NCBI RefSeq assembly: GCF_022179445.1
Contig: NZ_BPQU01000027.1
Coordinates: 1-64,000 of the forward strand
Length of the DNA: 64,000 bases
Direction of reading: 5' to 3'
From: Methylobacterium mesophilicum
Lineage (GTDB): Bacteria; Pseudomonadota; Alphaproteobacteria; Rhizobiales; Beijerinckiaceae
Of the stretch, positions 51,189-59,779 are shown piece after piece. The stretch's first letter is position 1, and the number at the start of each line of letters is the position of its first letter. The notes beneath the pieces were generated by a model. The model did not search any database. It was not told the origin of the DNA and saw nothing but the letters and a program-made list of their open reading frames with translations. The translations under genes were made by a program, and so were the position numbers.

Positions 51189-52508
51189 TTACCGGGCCGG
51201 CGCCTCCATCGGCCCGTGGCGGCGCGCCACCAGGAGACACAGCAACGCCACCGGCACGCCGATCAGCGAGGTGCCGACGAAGAACCACGCGAAGCCGGTC
51301 CACTCGATCACGAAGCCCGAGAACCCGGCGAGCACGCTTCCCGGGAGGGCGCAGAGCGAGGTCAGCAGGGCGTACTGGCTGGCCGCGTGCTCGGTGGCCG
51401 CGAGCCGGGACATGTAGGTGATCAGCACGATCGACGCGAAGGCGTAGGCGAAGCCGTCGATCCCGACCGTGACCGCGAAGGTCCAGAACGCCGCCCCGCC
51501 ATGGCCGCCGTGCCAGGCGAGGTAGGCGAGCGCCAGATGCGAGGCCGAGGCCACCACGGTGCCGATCAGCAGGCTCGCCATCATGCCGATCCGCGGGATG
51601 ATGGCGCTCGCCAGGAAGGTGCCGCCCAGCGCGATCCAGAAGCCGAACAGCTTGGTCACCGTGGCGATGTCGGTGTTGGTGTAGCCCAGCGTCTTGAACA
51701 GCGGGATCGCCATGGTGCTCGACACGTAGCCGGGCATCCGGAAGCCAGCCACCAGCGCGAGCACCGGCACCGCCAGGGGGCCGAGGCGGGCCAGCAGGTC
51801 GCGGATCGGCGCCCAGACGGTCTCGACGAAGCCGCCGGGCGGCAGCGGCGCGGCGGGGGGCTCGGGGGCCAGCAGCGCCGCGATCGTGCCGGGGGCGAGC
51901 AGCACCGCCATGCACAGGTAGGCGGCGCGCCAGCCGTAGGCGTCGGACAGGTAGAGGGCGCCGGCCCCGGCCGCGAGGTTGCCGACCCGGTAGCCGATCT
52001 CCGACCAGGACGACATCAGCGCCTGCCGCTCGGGCGGCGCCGCGGTGATGCGCCAGCCGTCGATCACCACGTCCTGGGTCGCCCCCGCCACCCCGAGCGC
52101 CAGGGAGAACGCCACCGTCCAGGCGAGCCAATGCGCCGGATCGCCGAACGCCACCCCGGCGAGCGCCAGCGCCACCAAGATCTGGGTGGCGACGATCCAG
52201 CCCCGCCGGCGCCCGAGCCAGCGCCCGAGCAGGGGCGCGTCGTGCCGATCGAGGAACGGCGCCCAGAGGAACTTGAGCTTGTACGCGATGGTCAGCTCGC
52301 TCATCAGCCCGATCGTCGCCAGCGGCACCTTGGCCTGGACCAGCCAGGCCGACTGCGTCGCGTAGACGAGCAGGAACGGGATGCCCTGCGCGAAGCCCAA
52401 GCCCAGCATCGCCACGACCCGCCGGTCGGTGAACAGGGGCGTCAGGAAGGCGTGGTTTTCGGATCTTTTCGAGGCTGACGCGCCGGTGGCCTGCGCCGGG
52501 TTTGCCAT
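51189..52508 (-). CDS. ampG: AmpG-like muropeptide permease (MFS)
   Basis: A 439-residue protein from ATG 52508 with about 12 membrane helices. AmpG landmarks are LGFAQGIPFLLVYATQSAWL, LKFLWAPFLDRHDAPLLGRW, LGVAGATQDVVIDGWRITAA, and FASIVLITYMSRLAATEHAA. AmpG imports anhydromuropeptides for wall recycling and, in many bacteria, beta-lactamase induction. The neighbouring wall-acting DUF2778 gene fits this theme. Length is shorter than the E. coli protein (491) but normal for alphaproteobacteria. Confidence 0.88.
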   Translation of the reverse strand: MANPAQATGASASKRSENHAFLTPLFTDRRVVAMLGLGFAQGIPFLLVYATQSAWLVQAKVPLATIGLMSELTIAYKLKFLWAPFLDRHDAPLLGRWLGRRRGWIVATQILVALALAGVAFGDPAHWLAWTVAFSLALGVAGATQDVVIDGWRITAAPPERQALMSSWSEIGYRVGNLAAGAGALYLSDAYGWRAAYLCMAVLLAPGTIAALLAPEPPAAPLPPGGFVETVWAPIRDLLARLGPLAVPVLALVAGFRMPGYVSSTMAIPLFKTLGYTNTDIATVTKLFGFWIALGGTFLASAIIPRIGMMASLLIGTVVASASHLALAYLAWHGGHGGAAFWTFAVTVGIDGFAYAFASIVLITYMSRLAATEHAASQYALLTSLCALPGSVLAGFSGFVIEWTGFAWFFVGTSLIGVPVALLCLLVARRHGPMEAPAR

Positions 52509-52640
52509 CTGCGCGTCTCCTGGGGGTGCCCGGGCACAGAGCCAGAGACGGGCGGACGGCGCAACGCCTGTCACCCAGCCGGCGCCGAGCGGGTCTTCCA
52601 TGGGTCGGACGGAAAGGCCGGTGAGCGACAGCTTGCTCAC

Positions 52641-52676
52641 GTTTCACATGAGCCATAAATCAGGCTCATGTGAAAC
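52641..52676. promoter_or_regulatory. Operator of the Xre/RES operon: perfect 14-bp inverted repeat
   Basis: GTTTCACATGAGCC at 52641-52654 and its exact reverse complement GGCTCATGTGAAAC at 52663-52676, eight bases apart. GGAG follows directly and the antitoxin ATG is 13 bases after the repeat, so a bound protein would block the promoter or start. Xre/ParS-type antitoxins bind such inverted repeats to control their own operon. Confidence 0.75.
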
Positions 52677-52688
52677 GGAGACCCTGCC

Positions 52689-53132
52689 ATGACGAACAAC
52701 GCCCAGCTGGTCGATCTGCTCGGTGTCGGCCCGTCGCCGTCGGGCCCCGTGTCGACGAGCGAGATCGTCAGACAGGTCAGGGAAGGCCTACCCGTCCAGG
52801 CGCTCGAGCGGGTCGCCTCCGCGGTCGCCCCCAAAGACCGCAATTTCCGGTTCAGCGTCGTGAAGAAGGCGACGCTGACGCGGCGGAACGCGCCGCAGGC
52901 GGGCTCCGCACGCCTCTCCGAGTTGGAAGGCGCGAAGGTCGTTCGGCTGGCGCGCGTCTGGGCGCTGGCCTGCGAGGTGTGGAAGGACGAGGACGCCGCG
53001 CGCGCATTCCTGCACCGTCCGCATGCTCTGCTGGAAGGGCGCCCCCCGATCGATATCGTGATGGAATCGGAATTCGGCGGTCCGCGCGTCGAGGCTATCC
53101 TGGGACGTCTCCAGGTCGGTTCCGTCGCGTGA
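52689..53132 (+). CDS. Xre/MbcA/ParS-type antitoxin (DUF2384)
   Basis: A 147-residue protein. The N-terminal part to residue 65 is a helix-turn-helix-like dimer domain (VREGLPVQALERVASAVAPK). The C-terminal part is DUF2384 (RLARVWALACEVWKDEDAAR, AFLHRPHALLEGRPPIDIVM, ESEFGGPRVEAILGRL), whose last residues enter the toxin's active site. It overlaps the RES toxin by 4 bases. The perfect palindrome just upstream is the expected operator. Confidence 0.9.
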   Translation: MTNNAQLVDLLGVGPSPSGPVSTSEIVRQVREGLPVQALERVASAVAPKDRNFRFSVVKKATLTRRNAPQAGSARLSELEGAKVVRLARVWALACEVWKDEDAARAFLHRPHALLEGRPPIDIVMESEFGGPRVEAILGRLQVGSVA

Positions 53133-53653
53133 CCGCGCAGAAGCTCGACCGCGTCCAGAAGGCTTACCGGATCGGCGACCCCGCGGGGGCCTATCCGATC
53201 TTCGATGCGACGGGTTCGAGCCTCTATCCCGGTCGCTGGAACACGGCAGGCAGCCCCGTCATCTACGCGTCGACTGACTACGCGACGGCCATGCTGGAGA
53301 AGCTCGTCCACGGCAGCGGATCGCTTCCACCGAACCAGCACTACATCGAGATCATCCTCTCGGCCGGGCTATCCTACGAGACCGTGAACGTCACGGCCTT
53401 GCCGGGCTGGGATGCCCAAGACCCGTCCGTCGCCCAAACGTATGGGGAGGCCTGGTTTCGCGCGAACCGTTCGCTGCTCCTCTTCGTCCCCAGCGTCGTC
53501 GCGCGCGTCGCCGAGAACGTCCTCATCAATCCGACGCATCCGGAATTCCGCCTGGTCTCCCACGGCCGGCATATCCCCGTGCCATGGGATGATCGGCTGT
53601 TCGCGAGGGCTCAGCCCGCAGTGGCGGGAGACGAGGACGCCGCCCTGGAGTGA
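53129..53653 (+). CDS. RES-domain toxin (NAD+-degrading)
   Basis: A 174-residue protein starting with GTG inside the antitoxin stop. The domain shows AYRIGDPAGAYPIFDATGSS, YPGRWNTAGSPVIYASTDYA with the R and Y positions, the conserved Glu in MLEKLVHGSG, a Ser region ANRSLLLFVPS, and NVLINPTHPEFRLV. RES toxins (MbcT, ParT-like) break down NAD+ or ADP-ribosylate targets. All key residues appear intact, so this is the one clearly complete toxin-antitoxin locus of the window. It ends nine bases before the end of mfd on the other strand. Confidence 0.9.
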   Translation: MTAQKLDRVQKAYRIGDPAGAYPIFDATGSSLYPGRWNTAGSPVIYASTDYATAMLEKLVHGSGSLPPNQHYIEIILSAGLSYETVNVTALPGWDAQDPSVAQTYGEAWFRANRSLLLFVPSVVARVAENVLINPTHPEFRLVSHGRHIPVPWDDRLFARAQPAVAGDEDAALE

Positions 53654-53662
53654 CGCCCCCCC

Positions 53663-56600
53663 TCACGCCGCCTTCTTCACCCGCTCGGCGATCTTCACGA
53701 GGCTGCGCAGCACCTCGGTGGCGGTCTTGAGCCGGGCCGGGATCGTGGTCAGCTCGCGCACGAACACGACGCTCATGTCGGGCCGCACCTTGGCGAAGGA
53801 GGCCTGCTCGGCCACGAACGCCACCAGACCCTGCGGGTTGGCGTAGGACTTGTCCCGGAAGTGGACGACCACGCCCTTCGGGCCGGCCTCGACCTTCTCG
53901 ACATTGGCCTTGAGGCACAGGATCTTGATCGTGCCGATCTTGAGGAGCTGCTCCACCTCCGGCGGCAGCGGCCCGAACCGGTCGATCATCTCGGCCCCGA
54001 AACTCTCCATCTCGGCATCGTCCTGGAGGGTGGCGAGCCGCCGGTAGAGGGACAGCCGCGCCCCGAGATCCTCGACATAGGTCTCCGGGATGGTCACCGG
54101 GGCGCCGAGCGCGATGGTCGGCGACCACGCCTCCTCGGGCACGTCCTCGATGCCGGCCTTGAGCGCCGTGACCGCGTCCTCCAGCATCTGCTGGTAGAGT
54201 TCGTAGCCGACCTCCTTGATGTGGCCGGACTGGGCGTCGCCCAGGAGGTTGCCGGCGCCGCGGATGTCGAGGTCGTGGCTGGCGAGCTGGAAGCCGGCGC
54301 CCAGGGTGTCGAGGGTCTGGAGCACCTTGAGCCGCTGCTCGGCCTGGGTCGTGAGCTGGCGGTTGGCCGGGGTCGTGAACAACGCGTAGGCGCGGGCCTT
54401 CGAGCGGCCGACGCGGCCGCGCAGCTGGTAGAGCTGGGCCAGGCCGAACATGTCGGCCCGGTGCACGATCAGCGTGTTGGCGGTGGGGATGTCGAGGCCC
54501 GATTCCACGATGGTGGTCGAGAGCAGCACGTCGAACTTGCCCTCGTAGAAGGCGGTCATCACGTCCTCGAGCTGTCCCGCCGCCATCTGGCCGTGGGCGA
54601 TCGCGACCTTGATCTCCGGCATCTCGGCATCGAGGAACTTCTTCACGTCCGCCAGATCTTCGATCCTGGGCACGACATAGAACGACTGGCCGCCGCGGTA
54701 GCGCTCGCGCAGCAGCGCCTCCCGGATGGTCAGCGGGTCGAACGGGGTCACGAAGGTGCGCACCACCAGCCGGTCCACCGGGGGCGTCGCGATGATCGAC
54801 AGTTCGCGCACGCCGGTCATGGCGAGCTGAAGCGTGCGCGGGATCGGGGTCGCCGAGAGCGTCAGCACGTGGACATCCGCCTGGAGCGCCTTCAGCCGCT
54901 CCTTGTGGGCGACGCCGAAATGCTGCTCCTCGTCGACGATGATCAGGCCGAGATCCTTGAACGCGATGTTTTTCGCCAGGAGCGCGTGGGTGCCGACCAC
55001 GATGTCCACCGTGCCGGCGATCAGGCCGGCGCGGGTCTGCTTCATGTCCCCGGCCGAGACGAACCGGGACAGCTGGGCGATCTGGATCGGCAGCCCCTTG
55101 AACCGCTCGGTGAAGGTCCGGAAATGCTGGCGGGCGAGCAGGGTGGTCGGCACGATCACCGCCACCTGCTTGCCGGCGATCGCCGCCGCGAAGGCGCCGC
55201 GCAACGCCACCTCGGTCTTGCCGAAGCCGACATCGCCGCAGACCAGCCGGTCCATCGGACGCCCGGCATTGAGGTCGTCCAGCACCGCGTCGATGGCGTT
55301 GGCCTGGTCCTCGGTCTCCTCGAACGGGAAGCGGGCGGCGAACTCGCCGTAGAGTCCCTCCGGCGTCTTGAGCACCGGCGCCTTCCGGACGAAGCGCTGG
55401 GCCGCGACCTTGATCAATTCGCCCGCCATCTCGAGGATGCGGCGCTTCATCTTGGCCTTGCGGGCCTGCCAGGCGCCGCCGCCGAGTCGGTCGAGGGCGA
55501 CCTCCGAATCCTCCGAGCCGTAGCGGGTCAGGAGTTCGATGTTCTCCACCGGCAGCAGCAGCAGGCCGCCGGTGTAGCTCAGCTCCAGGCAATCGTGCGG
55601 GGCGCCGGCGGCGTGGATCGTCTTCAGGCCGGAGAACCGGCCGATGCCGTGGTCGGCATGGACCACGAGGTCGCCGGGCTGGAGCGCCTGCACCTCCAGG
55701 ATCACGTCCTGGGGCCGCTTGGCCTTGCGCTTCTGGCGCACCAGCCGGTCGCCCAGGATGTCGCCCTCGGAGACCACGGCGAGTTCGCCCACCGTGAAGC
55801 CCGCCTCCAGGCCCCAGACCGCCACGGCGGAATCGGCGCCGCGCTTCAGCGCGTAGACGTCCGACAGGCGGGTGATCGCCACGGGCTTCCTCAGGCCGTG
55901 GTCGGCGAGCACGCCGCAGAGCCGGTCGCGGGAGCCGTCGGACCAGGATCCCAGGATCACGTGATGACCGGATCCCTGGAGGTCGCGGATATGGGCCACC
56001 GCCGCGTCGAACACGCTGGCGCTCTCGTTCGCGCGCTCCGGCGCGAAGTTTCTTCCGGATTTTGCGCCGCAATCGATGACCGCGCGCTCGGGCGAGTCCG
56101 GCTGGGCGAAGGGCGTCAGCCGCGCCACGGTGGCGGCGGCGATCCGCTCCTTCAGCTCGTTCGGGGTCAGGTAGAGGGCGCGCGGCGGCAGCGGCTTGTA
56201 GGGGGCGACGCCGGACTGGGGCGTCTTCATCGCGCCCTCGCGGGCCTGGTAGTAATCCTGCACGAGGCTGATCCGCTCGGCGGCGGCATCCTCGACCTGC
56301 GGGTCGAACACCAGCGGCACGCCGCCGAGATAGTCGAACAGCGTGTCGAGTTCGCCGTAGAACAGCGGCATCCAGTGCTCGAGGCCGGCATAGCGGCGGC
56401 CCTCGCTCACGGTCTCGTAGAGCCGGTCGTCCCGGGTCGCCGCGCCAAAACTCTGGATGTAGCCCTGGCGGAAGCGCCGGATCGTCTCGGTGGTGAGCTG
56501 GACCTCGCTCATCGGCATCAGGTCGAGCGAGCGCAATTGGCCGGTGGTGCGCTGGGTCTCCGGATCGAAGGCGCGGATCGATTCCAGCGTGTCGCCGAAG

Positions 56601-57283
56601 AAGTCGAGGCGGATCGGCACCGGCAGGCCCGGCGGCGACAGGTCGAGGATGCCGCCGCGCACCGCGTACTCGCCCGTGTCCCGTACCGTCCCCGTGCGCA
56701 GGAAACCGTTGGCCTCGACCCAGGCGACCACGTCGTCCATCGCCACGACGTTGCCGATCGCCGCCGAGAACGCCTCCTTGGCGATGTGGCCGCGGGGCGG
56801 CACCCGCTGCACCAGGGCGTTGACCGTGGTGCAGAGGATGCGCGGGCGGTCCTCGGCGGAGCGGGTCCGGGCCAGGCGGGCCAAAGCCGTCATCCGGGCG
56901 GCGGCCGTGGCCGTGGTCGGCGAGACCCGGTCGTAGGGCTGGCAGTCCCAGGCCGGCAGGTTCATCACGTCCATCTCGGGCGCGACGAAGCCCAGCGCCG
57001 ACTGGAACGCCGCCGAGCGCCCGGAATCGCGCGCCACGTGGACCAGCACCGCGGGGGCGTCGACGGTGGGCGCCAGCGCCCGGGCGAGGTCGGCCACCGC
57101 GAGCGCGTCGAACCCCTCCGGGGCGTTCGCCAGGACCGGGCTGTCGCCGCGCTTCAGGGCCTCGAGCACCTGCGCGAGCGCCGAGGACTTCGGCAGGGCG
57201 AAGCGCGCGGCCTGCGGCTTGGCGGCCGGGGCAGGGGGCTTCTGGGAGGGCTTCGGGGAGGACTTCGGCTGGGGCTTGGCCAT
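53663..57283 (-). CDS. mfd: Transcription-repair coupling factor Mfd
   Basis: A 1206-residue protein. An N-terminal UvrB-like module occupies residues 40-350 (LPAWDCQPYDRVSPTTATAA). The RNA-polymerase-interacting domain comes next (LQPGDLVVHADHGIGRFSGL). The helicase motifs are DRLVCGDVGFGKTEVALRGA (I), GLIIVDEEQHFGVAHKERLK (II, DEEQ), TLSATPIPRTLQLAMTGVRE (III), STTIVESGLDIPTANTLIVH and QLRGRVGRSKARAYALFTTP (V, VI). The TRCF domain follows. Mfd removes stalled RNA polymerase and recruits UvrA. Length is normal. A Lys/Pro/Ala-rich N-terminal tail (about 25 residues) precedes the first domain. Confidence 0.97.
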   Translation of the reverse strand: MAKPQPKSSPKPSQKPPAPAAKPQAARFALPKSSALAQVLEALKRGDSPVLANAPEGFDALAVADLARALAPTVDAPAVLVHVARDSGRSAAFQSALGFVAPEMDVMNLPAWDCQPYDRVSPTTATAAARMTALARLARTRSAEDRPRILCTTVNALVQRVPPRGHIAKEAFSAAIGNVVAMDDVVAWVEANGFLRTGTVRDTGEYAVRGGILDLSPPGLPVPIRLDFFGDTLESIRAFDPETQRTTGQLRSLDLMPMSEVQLTTETIRRFRQGYIQSFGAATRDDRLYETVSEGRRYAGLEHWMPLFYGELDTLFDYLGGVPLVFDPQVEDAAAERISLVQDYYQAREGAMKTPQSGVAPYKPLPPRALYLTPNELKERIAAATVARLTPFAQPDSPERAVIDCGAKSGRNFAPERANESASVFDAAVAHIRDLQGSGHHVILGSWSDGSRDRLCGVLADHGLRKPVAITRLSDVYALKRGADSAVAVWGLEAGFTVGELAVVSEGDILGDRLVRQKRKAKRPQDVILEVQALQPGDLVVHADHGIGRFSGLKTIHAAGAPHDCLELSYTGGLLLLPVENIELLTRYGSEDSEVALDRLGGGAWQARKAKMKRRILEMAGELIKVAAQRFVRKAPVLKTPEGLYGEFAARFPFEETEDQANAIDAVLDDLNAGRPMDRLVCGDVGFGKTEVALRGAFAAAIAGKQVAVIVPTTLLARQHFRTFTERFKGLPIQIAQLSRFVSAGDMKQTRAGLIAGTVDIVVGTHALLAKNIAFKDLGLIIVDEEQHFGVAHKERLKALQADVHVLTLSATPIPRTLQLAMTGVRELSIIATPPVDRLVVRTFVTPFDPLTIREALLRERYRGGQSFYVVPRIEDLADVKKFLDAEMPEIKVAIAHGQMAAGQLEDVMTAFYEGKFDVLLSTTIVESGLDIPTANTLIVHRADMFGLAQLYQLRGRVGRSKARAYALFTTPANRQLTTQAEQRLKVLQTLDTLGAGFQLASHDLDIRGAGNLLGDAQSGHIKEVGYELYQQMLEDAVTALKAGIEDVPEEAWSPTIALGAPVTIPETYVEDLGARLSLYRRLATLQDDAEMESFGAEMIDRFGPLPPEVEQLLKIGTIKILCLKANVEKVEAGPKGVVVHFRDKSYANPQGLVAFVAEQASFAKVRPDMSVVFVRELTTIPARLKTATEVLRSLVKIAERVKKAA

Positions 57284-57424
57284 CGGGTCTTTCGCGGGGA
57301 GTCCCGCCGGGCACAGGGAGGGCTGACGCGGGCCGGCGTTAGCCCATTGAGCCGTCGTGATAAAGCGTTTCGGCGGCGGCGTTCGAGTGGCTGACGGTGC
57401 CCTATTTGGTGGCTACGCTCCAGC

Positions 57425-57712
57425 ATGGAACGCGTGTTTAGCTGCGATTCGGGGAAGCGTGCGCTCCTGCTGGAGGCGCGGCACTTCGACCTGTTGGATA
57501 TGGCCGAGGTTTTCGCCGACGATGCACGGCTCGACCTGCTGGACGATCGCCGTGATTACGGCGAGGAACGCCGCGTGACCATCGGCCAGGCGCTGGGCGG
57601 CATTTTCACTGTCGTCTTCACTGTCGTCTACACTATGCGCGGACCGGTTACGTGGCTCATCACCGCTTGGCCCGCGAACAGGAAGGAGCGCGCACGCTAT
57701 GGCGAACGCTGA
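57425..57712 (+). CDS. brnT: BrnT-like toxin, probably weakened
   Basis: A 95-residue protein. The BrnT pattern is visible: FSCDSGKRALLLEARHFDLL stands where F-x-W-D-x-x-K-x-x-x-N-x-x-K-H is usual, then AEVFADDARLDLLDDRRDYG, EERRVTIGQALGG, and ITAWPANRKERARYGER. Three usual residues differ: Trp to Cys, Asn to Leu, and Arg of I-S-A-R to Trp. Also, a 12-base unit TTCACTGTCGTC is duplicated in tandem (57605-57628), inserting F-T-V-V. The RNase fold may be inactive. It overlaps the antitoxin gene by 14 bases. Confidence 0.72.
   Translation: MERVFSCDSGKRALLLEARHFDLLDMAEVFADDARLDLLDDRRDYGEERRVTIGQALGGIFTVVFTVVYTMRGPVTWLITAWPANRKERARYGER
57605..57628 (+). repeat. 12-bp tandem duplication inside brnT
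   Basis: TTCACTGTCGTC occurs twice without a gap, giving the protein sequence IFTVVFTVVYT where relatives have one F-T-V-V-Y-T strand. In frame, so the gene remains open. Confidence 0.8.
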
Positions 57713-58043
57713 TGCGATCACGTTCATGAGCCTGGCGGATGGAACGCTGCTGCAACGCCATCCCGATGGCGCGTTCCGGCCCGTGGTTGCCGAGAGCGAC
57801 CGCGCCAAGCTCGCGGCTCTTACAGAGGACGAGGTCGAGCGCATGAGCGCGACTGACCTAGACCACCCCGGCCTCGACGATGCCTTCTGGGAACGTGCGG
57901 CCTCGCCCCCCACTCAGGAAGCCGTATCGATCAAGCTCGACAGCGACGTCCTGCAATACTTCCGAAAAGCCGGCCGCGGCTACCAAGCCCGGATCAACGC
58001 CGTGCTGCGGAACCACATGCGGGCGGCCGGGAAGGGGCGCTAA
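57699..58043 (+). CDS. brnA: BrnA-family antitoxin
   Basis: A 114-residue protein. The C-terminal ribbon-helix-helix-like domain AVSIKLDSDVLQYFRKAGRG followed by YQARINAVLRNHMRA is the BrnA signature. The N-terminal half is acidic (ALTEDEVERMSATDLDHPGL). It binds BrnT and represses the shared promoter. The pair sits between mfd and the sdhE group, which are usually close together in alphaproteobacteria, so it was probably inserted there. Confidence 0.85.
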   Translation: MANADAITFMSLADGTLLQRHPDGAFRPVVAESDRAKLAALTEDEVERMSATDLDHPGLDDAFWERAASPPTQEAVSIKLDSDVLQYFRKAGRGYQARINAVLRNHMRAAGKGR

Positions 58044-58055
58044 GCCCCCTCGACT

Positions 58056-58286
58056 TCACGCGTCAGCCCCGACGATCTCCGCCAGCGCCGCCTCGACCCG
58101 GCCGCGGAAGAAGTCGGCGTTGGGCATGGTCTCGGTCATCGCGGCGGCCCGACTGGTCGCCTGCCGCAGGATCTCCGCGCGCAGCGCCGGGTCGTCGCGC
58201 TCCATCATCTCCAGCATGATGCGCACCACGAGTTCGGTCGCGATCGACCGGGCGGGGTGGTCGTAGGGGGGCTTGGGCTCGTCCAT
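58056..58286 (-). CDS. Small conserved-looking cytoplasmic protein
   Basis: A 76-residue protein from ATG 58286, 15 bases after sdhE on the same strand. It starts MDEPKPPYDHPARSIATELV and is helical, with Met-rich stretches (RIMLEMMERDD, AAAMTETMPN). No signal peptide. I do not recognise a named family. The close spacing suggests co-transcription with sdhE. Confidence 0.65.
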   Translation of the reverse strand: MDEPKPPYDHPARSIATELVVRIMLEMMERDDPALRAEILRQATSRAAAMTETMPNADFFRGRVEAALAEIVGADA

Positions 58287-58300
58287 CGCGCGCTTTCGTG

Positions 58301-58597
58301 TCAGGAATGGATCGGTGCGTCGTGCCGGTGGAACGCCCGCACCCGGCGCCAGACCGCGGTGTCGTAGTTCGACGGCGTCTCGGCCTCGCCGGTGAGCCAC
58401 TTGAACAGGTCGCGGTCCGGCACCTCGATCAGCGCCTCGAACTCGGTGAGTTCCGACTCCGACAGGGTGCCGATCTCGGCGTCGGCGAAGCGGCCCATGA
58501 TCAGGTCCATCTCGCGGATGCCCCGGTGCCAGGACTGGAACAGAAGGCGGCGGCGGCGCGGGTCGAGGTCGGCGCTGGTGCGGGTGGTGCCGGACAT
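58301..58597 (-). CDS. sdhE: Succinate dehydrogenase assembly factor SdhE
   Basis: A 98-residue protein: RRRRLLFQSWHRGIREMDLI contains the R-G-x-x-E motif needed to attach FAD to the SdhA flavoprotein, and LTEFEALIEVPDRDLFKWLT is the conserved second half. The family is DUF339/YgfY/SDHAF2. In alphaproteobacteria it is often found with recG and mfd; here mfd is downstream on the same strand, separated by a small gene and the BrnTA pair. Confidence 0.93.
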   Translation of the reverse strand: MSGTTRTSADLDPRRRRLLFQSWHRGIREMDLIMGRFADAEIGTLSESELTEFEALIEVPDRDLFKWLTGEAETPSNYDTAVWRRVRAFHRHDAPIHS

Positions 58598-58801
58598 TTT
58601 TTGGGACTTCCGGTCGGAGGGTGGTCGGCCTCAAGATAGGCGGCGCGGGGCGCCGGATCCAGGATCCGGGTTTCAGATCGGGCCGCAACCGCCGGGCGAA
58701 CGGCAAAAAGCGATTGCCTCCCGCGGGTGCTCCGTTATCTCGAGTCCGCGATGTCCCGGCGCAACGGGGCCGGCGCAACGGGGCTTGAGCGGAGTACGAC
58801 G

Positions 58802-59779
58802 ATGCCGAAGGCGATCCGGGTCTACGAGTACGGCGGCCCCGAGGTGATGAAGTTCGAGGACGTGCCCCTGTCCGAGCCGGGCCCCGGGCAGATCCGGGTC
58901 AAGCAGGCCGCCATCGGCGTCAACTTCATCGACATCTACTTCCGCACCGGCGCCTACAAGTCGCCGCACCTGCCCTACACCCCCGGCAAGGAGGGCGCCG
59001 GCACCGTCACGGCGGTGGGCGAGGGGGTCTCGAACATCAAGCCCGGCGACCGGGTGGCCTACGGCTCGGTGCCGGACGGCTGCTACGCCGAGGAGGCGGT
59101 GATCCCGGCCGCGGCGGCGGTTCCGATCCCCGACGGCGTCGACGAGACAACCGCCGCCGCCATGATGCTCAAGGGCCTGACCGCCGAGTACCTGCTCCAC
59201 CGGACCTACGCGGTGAAGCCCGGCGACACGATCCTGTGGCACGCGGCCGCCGGCGGCGTCGGCCTGATCGCCTGCCAATGGGCCAAGCACCTCGGCGCCA
59301 CCGTGATCGGAACCGCCGGCAGCCCCGAGAAGGCGGCGCTGGCCAAGCAGAACGGCTGCGACCACGTCATCCTGTACCGCGAGGAGGACGTCGCCAAGCG
59401 GGTGCGCGAGATCACCGGCGGCAAGGGCGTGCCGGTGGTCTATGACGGCGTCGGGCAGGCGACCCTGATGGGCTCGCTCGACAGCCTCGCGCCGATGGGC
59501 CTGCTGGCGAGCTTCGGCTCGGCCTCCGGTCCGATCACCGGCCTCGACCTCGGCCTGCTCGCCCCGCGCGGCTCGCTCTACGTCACGCGGCCGACGCTGG
59601 CGACGTTCTCGTCGAACCGCGCCACCCTGGAGGAGGCGGCCGCCCGCCTGTTCAAGGCGGTCGGGGACGGCGCCGTGAAGATCGCCGTCAACGCCACCTA
59701 CCCGCTCGCCGAGGCGCAGACCGTGCACCGGGACCTGGCCGGACGCGAGACCACCGGCTCGATCGTGATGCTGCCGTGA
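58802..59779 (+). CDS. qor: NADPH:quinone oxidoreductase (zeta-crystallin-like)
   Basis: A 325-residue MDR-family enzyme: VYEYGGPEVMKFEDVPLSEP at the start, GVNFIDIYFRTGAYKSPHLP, YTPGKEGAGTVTAVG, and the nucleotide site HAAAGGVGLIACQWAKHLGA (AxxGGVG). No catalytic zinc ligands, as in quinone reductases. It reduces quinones with NADPH, usually by one electron. It starts at ATG 58802 and overlaps pncA by 4 bases. Confidence 0.92.
   Translation: MPKAIRVYEYGGPEVMKFEDVPLSEPGPGQIRVKQAAIGVNFIDIYFRTGAYKSPHLPYTPGKEGAGTVTAVGEGVSNIKPGDRVAYGSVPDGCYAEEAVIPAAAAVPIPDGVDETTAAAMMLKGLTAEYLLHRTYAVKPGDTILWHAAAGGVGLIACQWAKHLGATVIGTAGSPEKAALAKQNGCDHVILYREEDVAKRVREITGGKGVPVVYDGVGQATLMGSLDSLAPMGLLASFGSASGPITGLDLGLLAPRGSLYVTRPTLATFSSNRATLEEAAARLFKAVGDGAVKIAVNATYPLAEAQTVHRDLAGRETTGSIVMLP

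Noticed and set aside
53861..57394. A 1177-codon plus-strand frame opposite mfd
   Set aside because: Antisense shadow made possible by high GC; the mfd motifs are unmistakable on the other strand.
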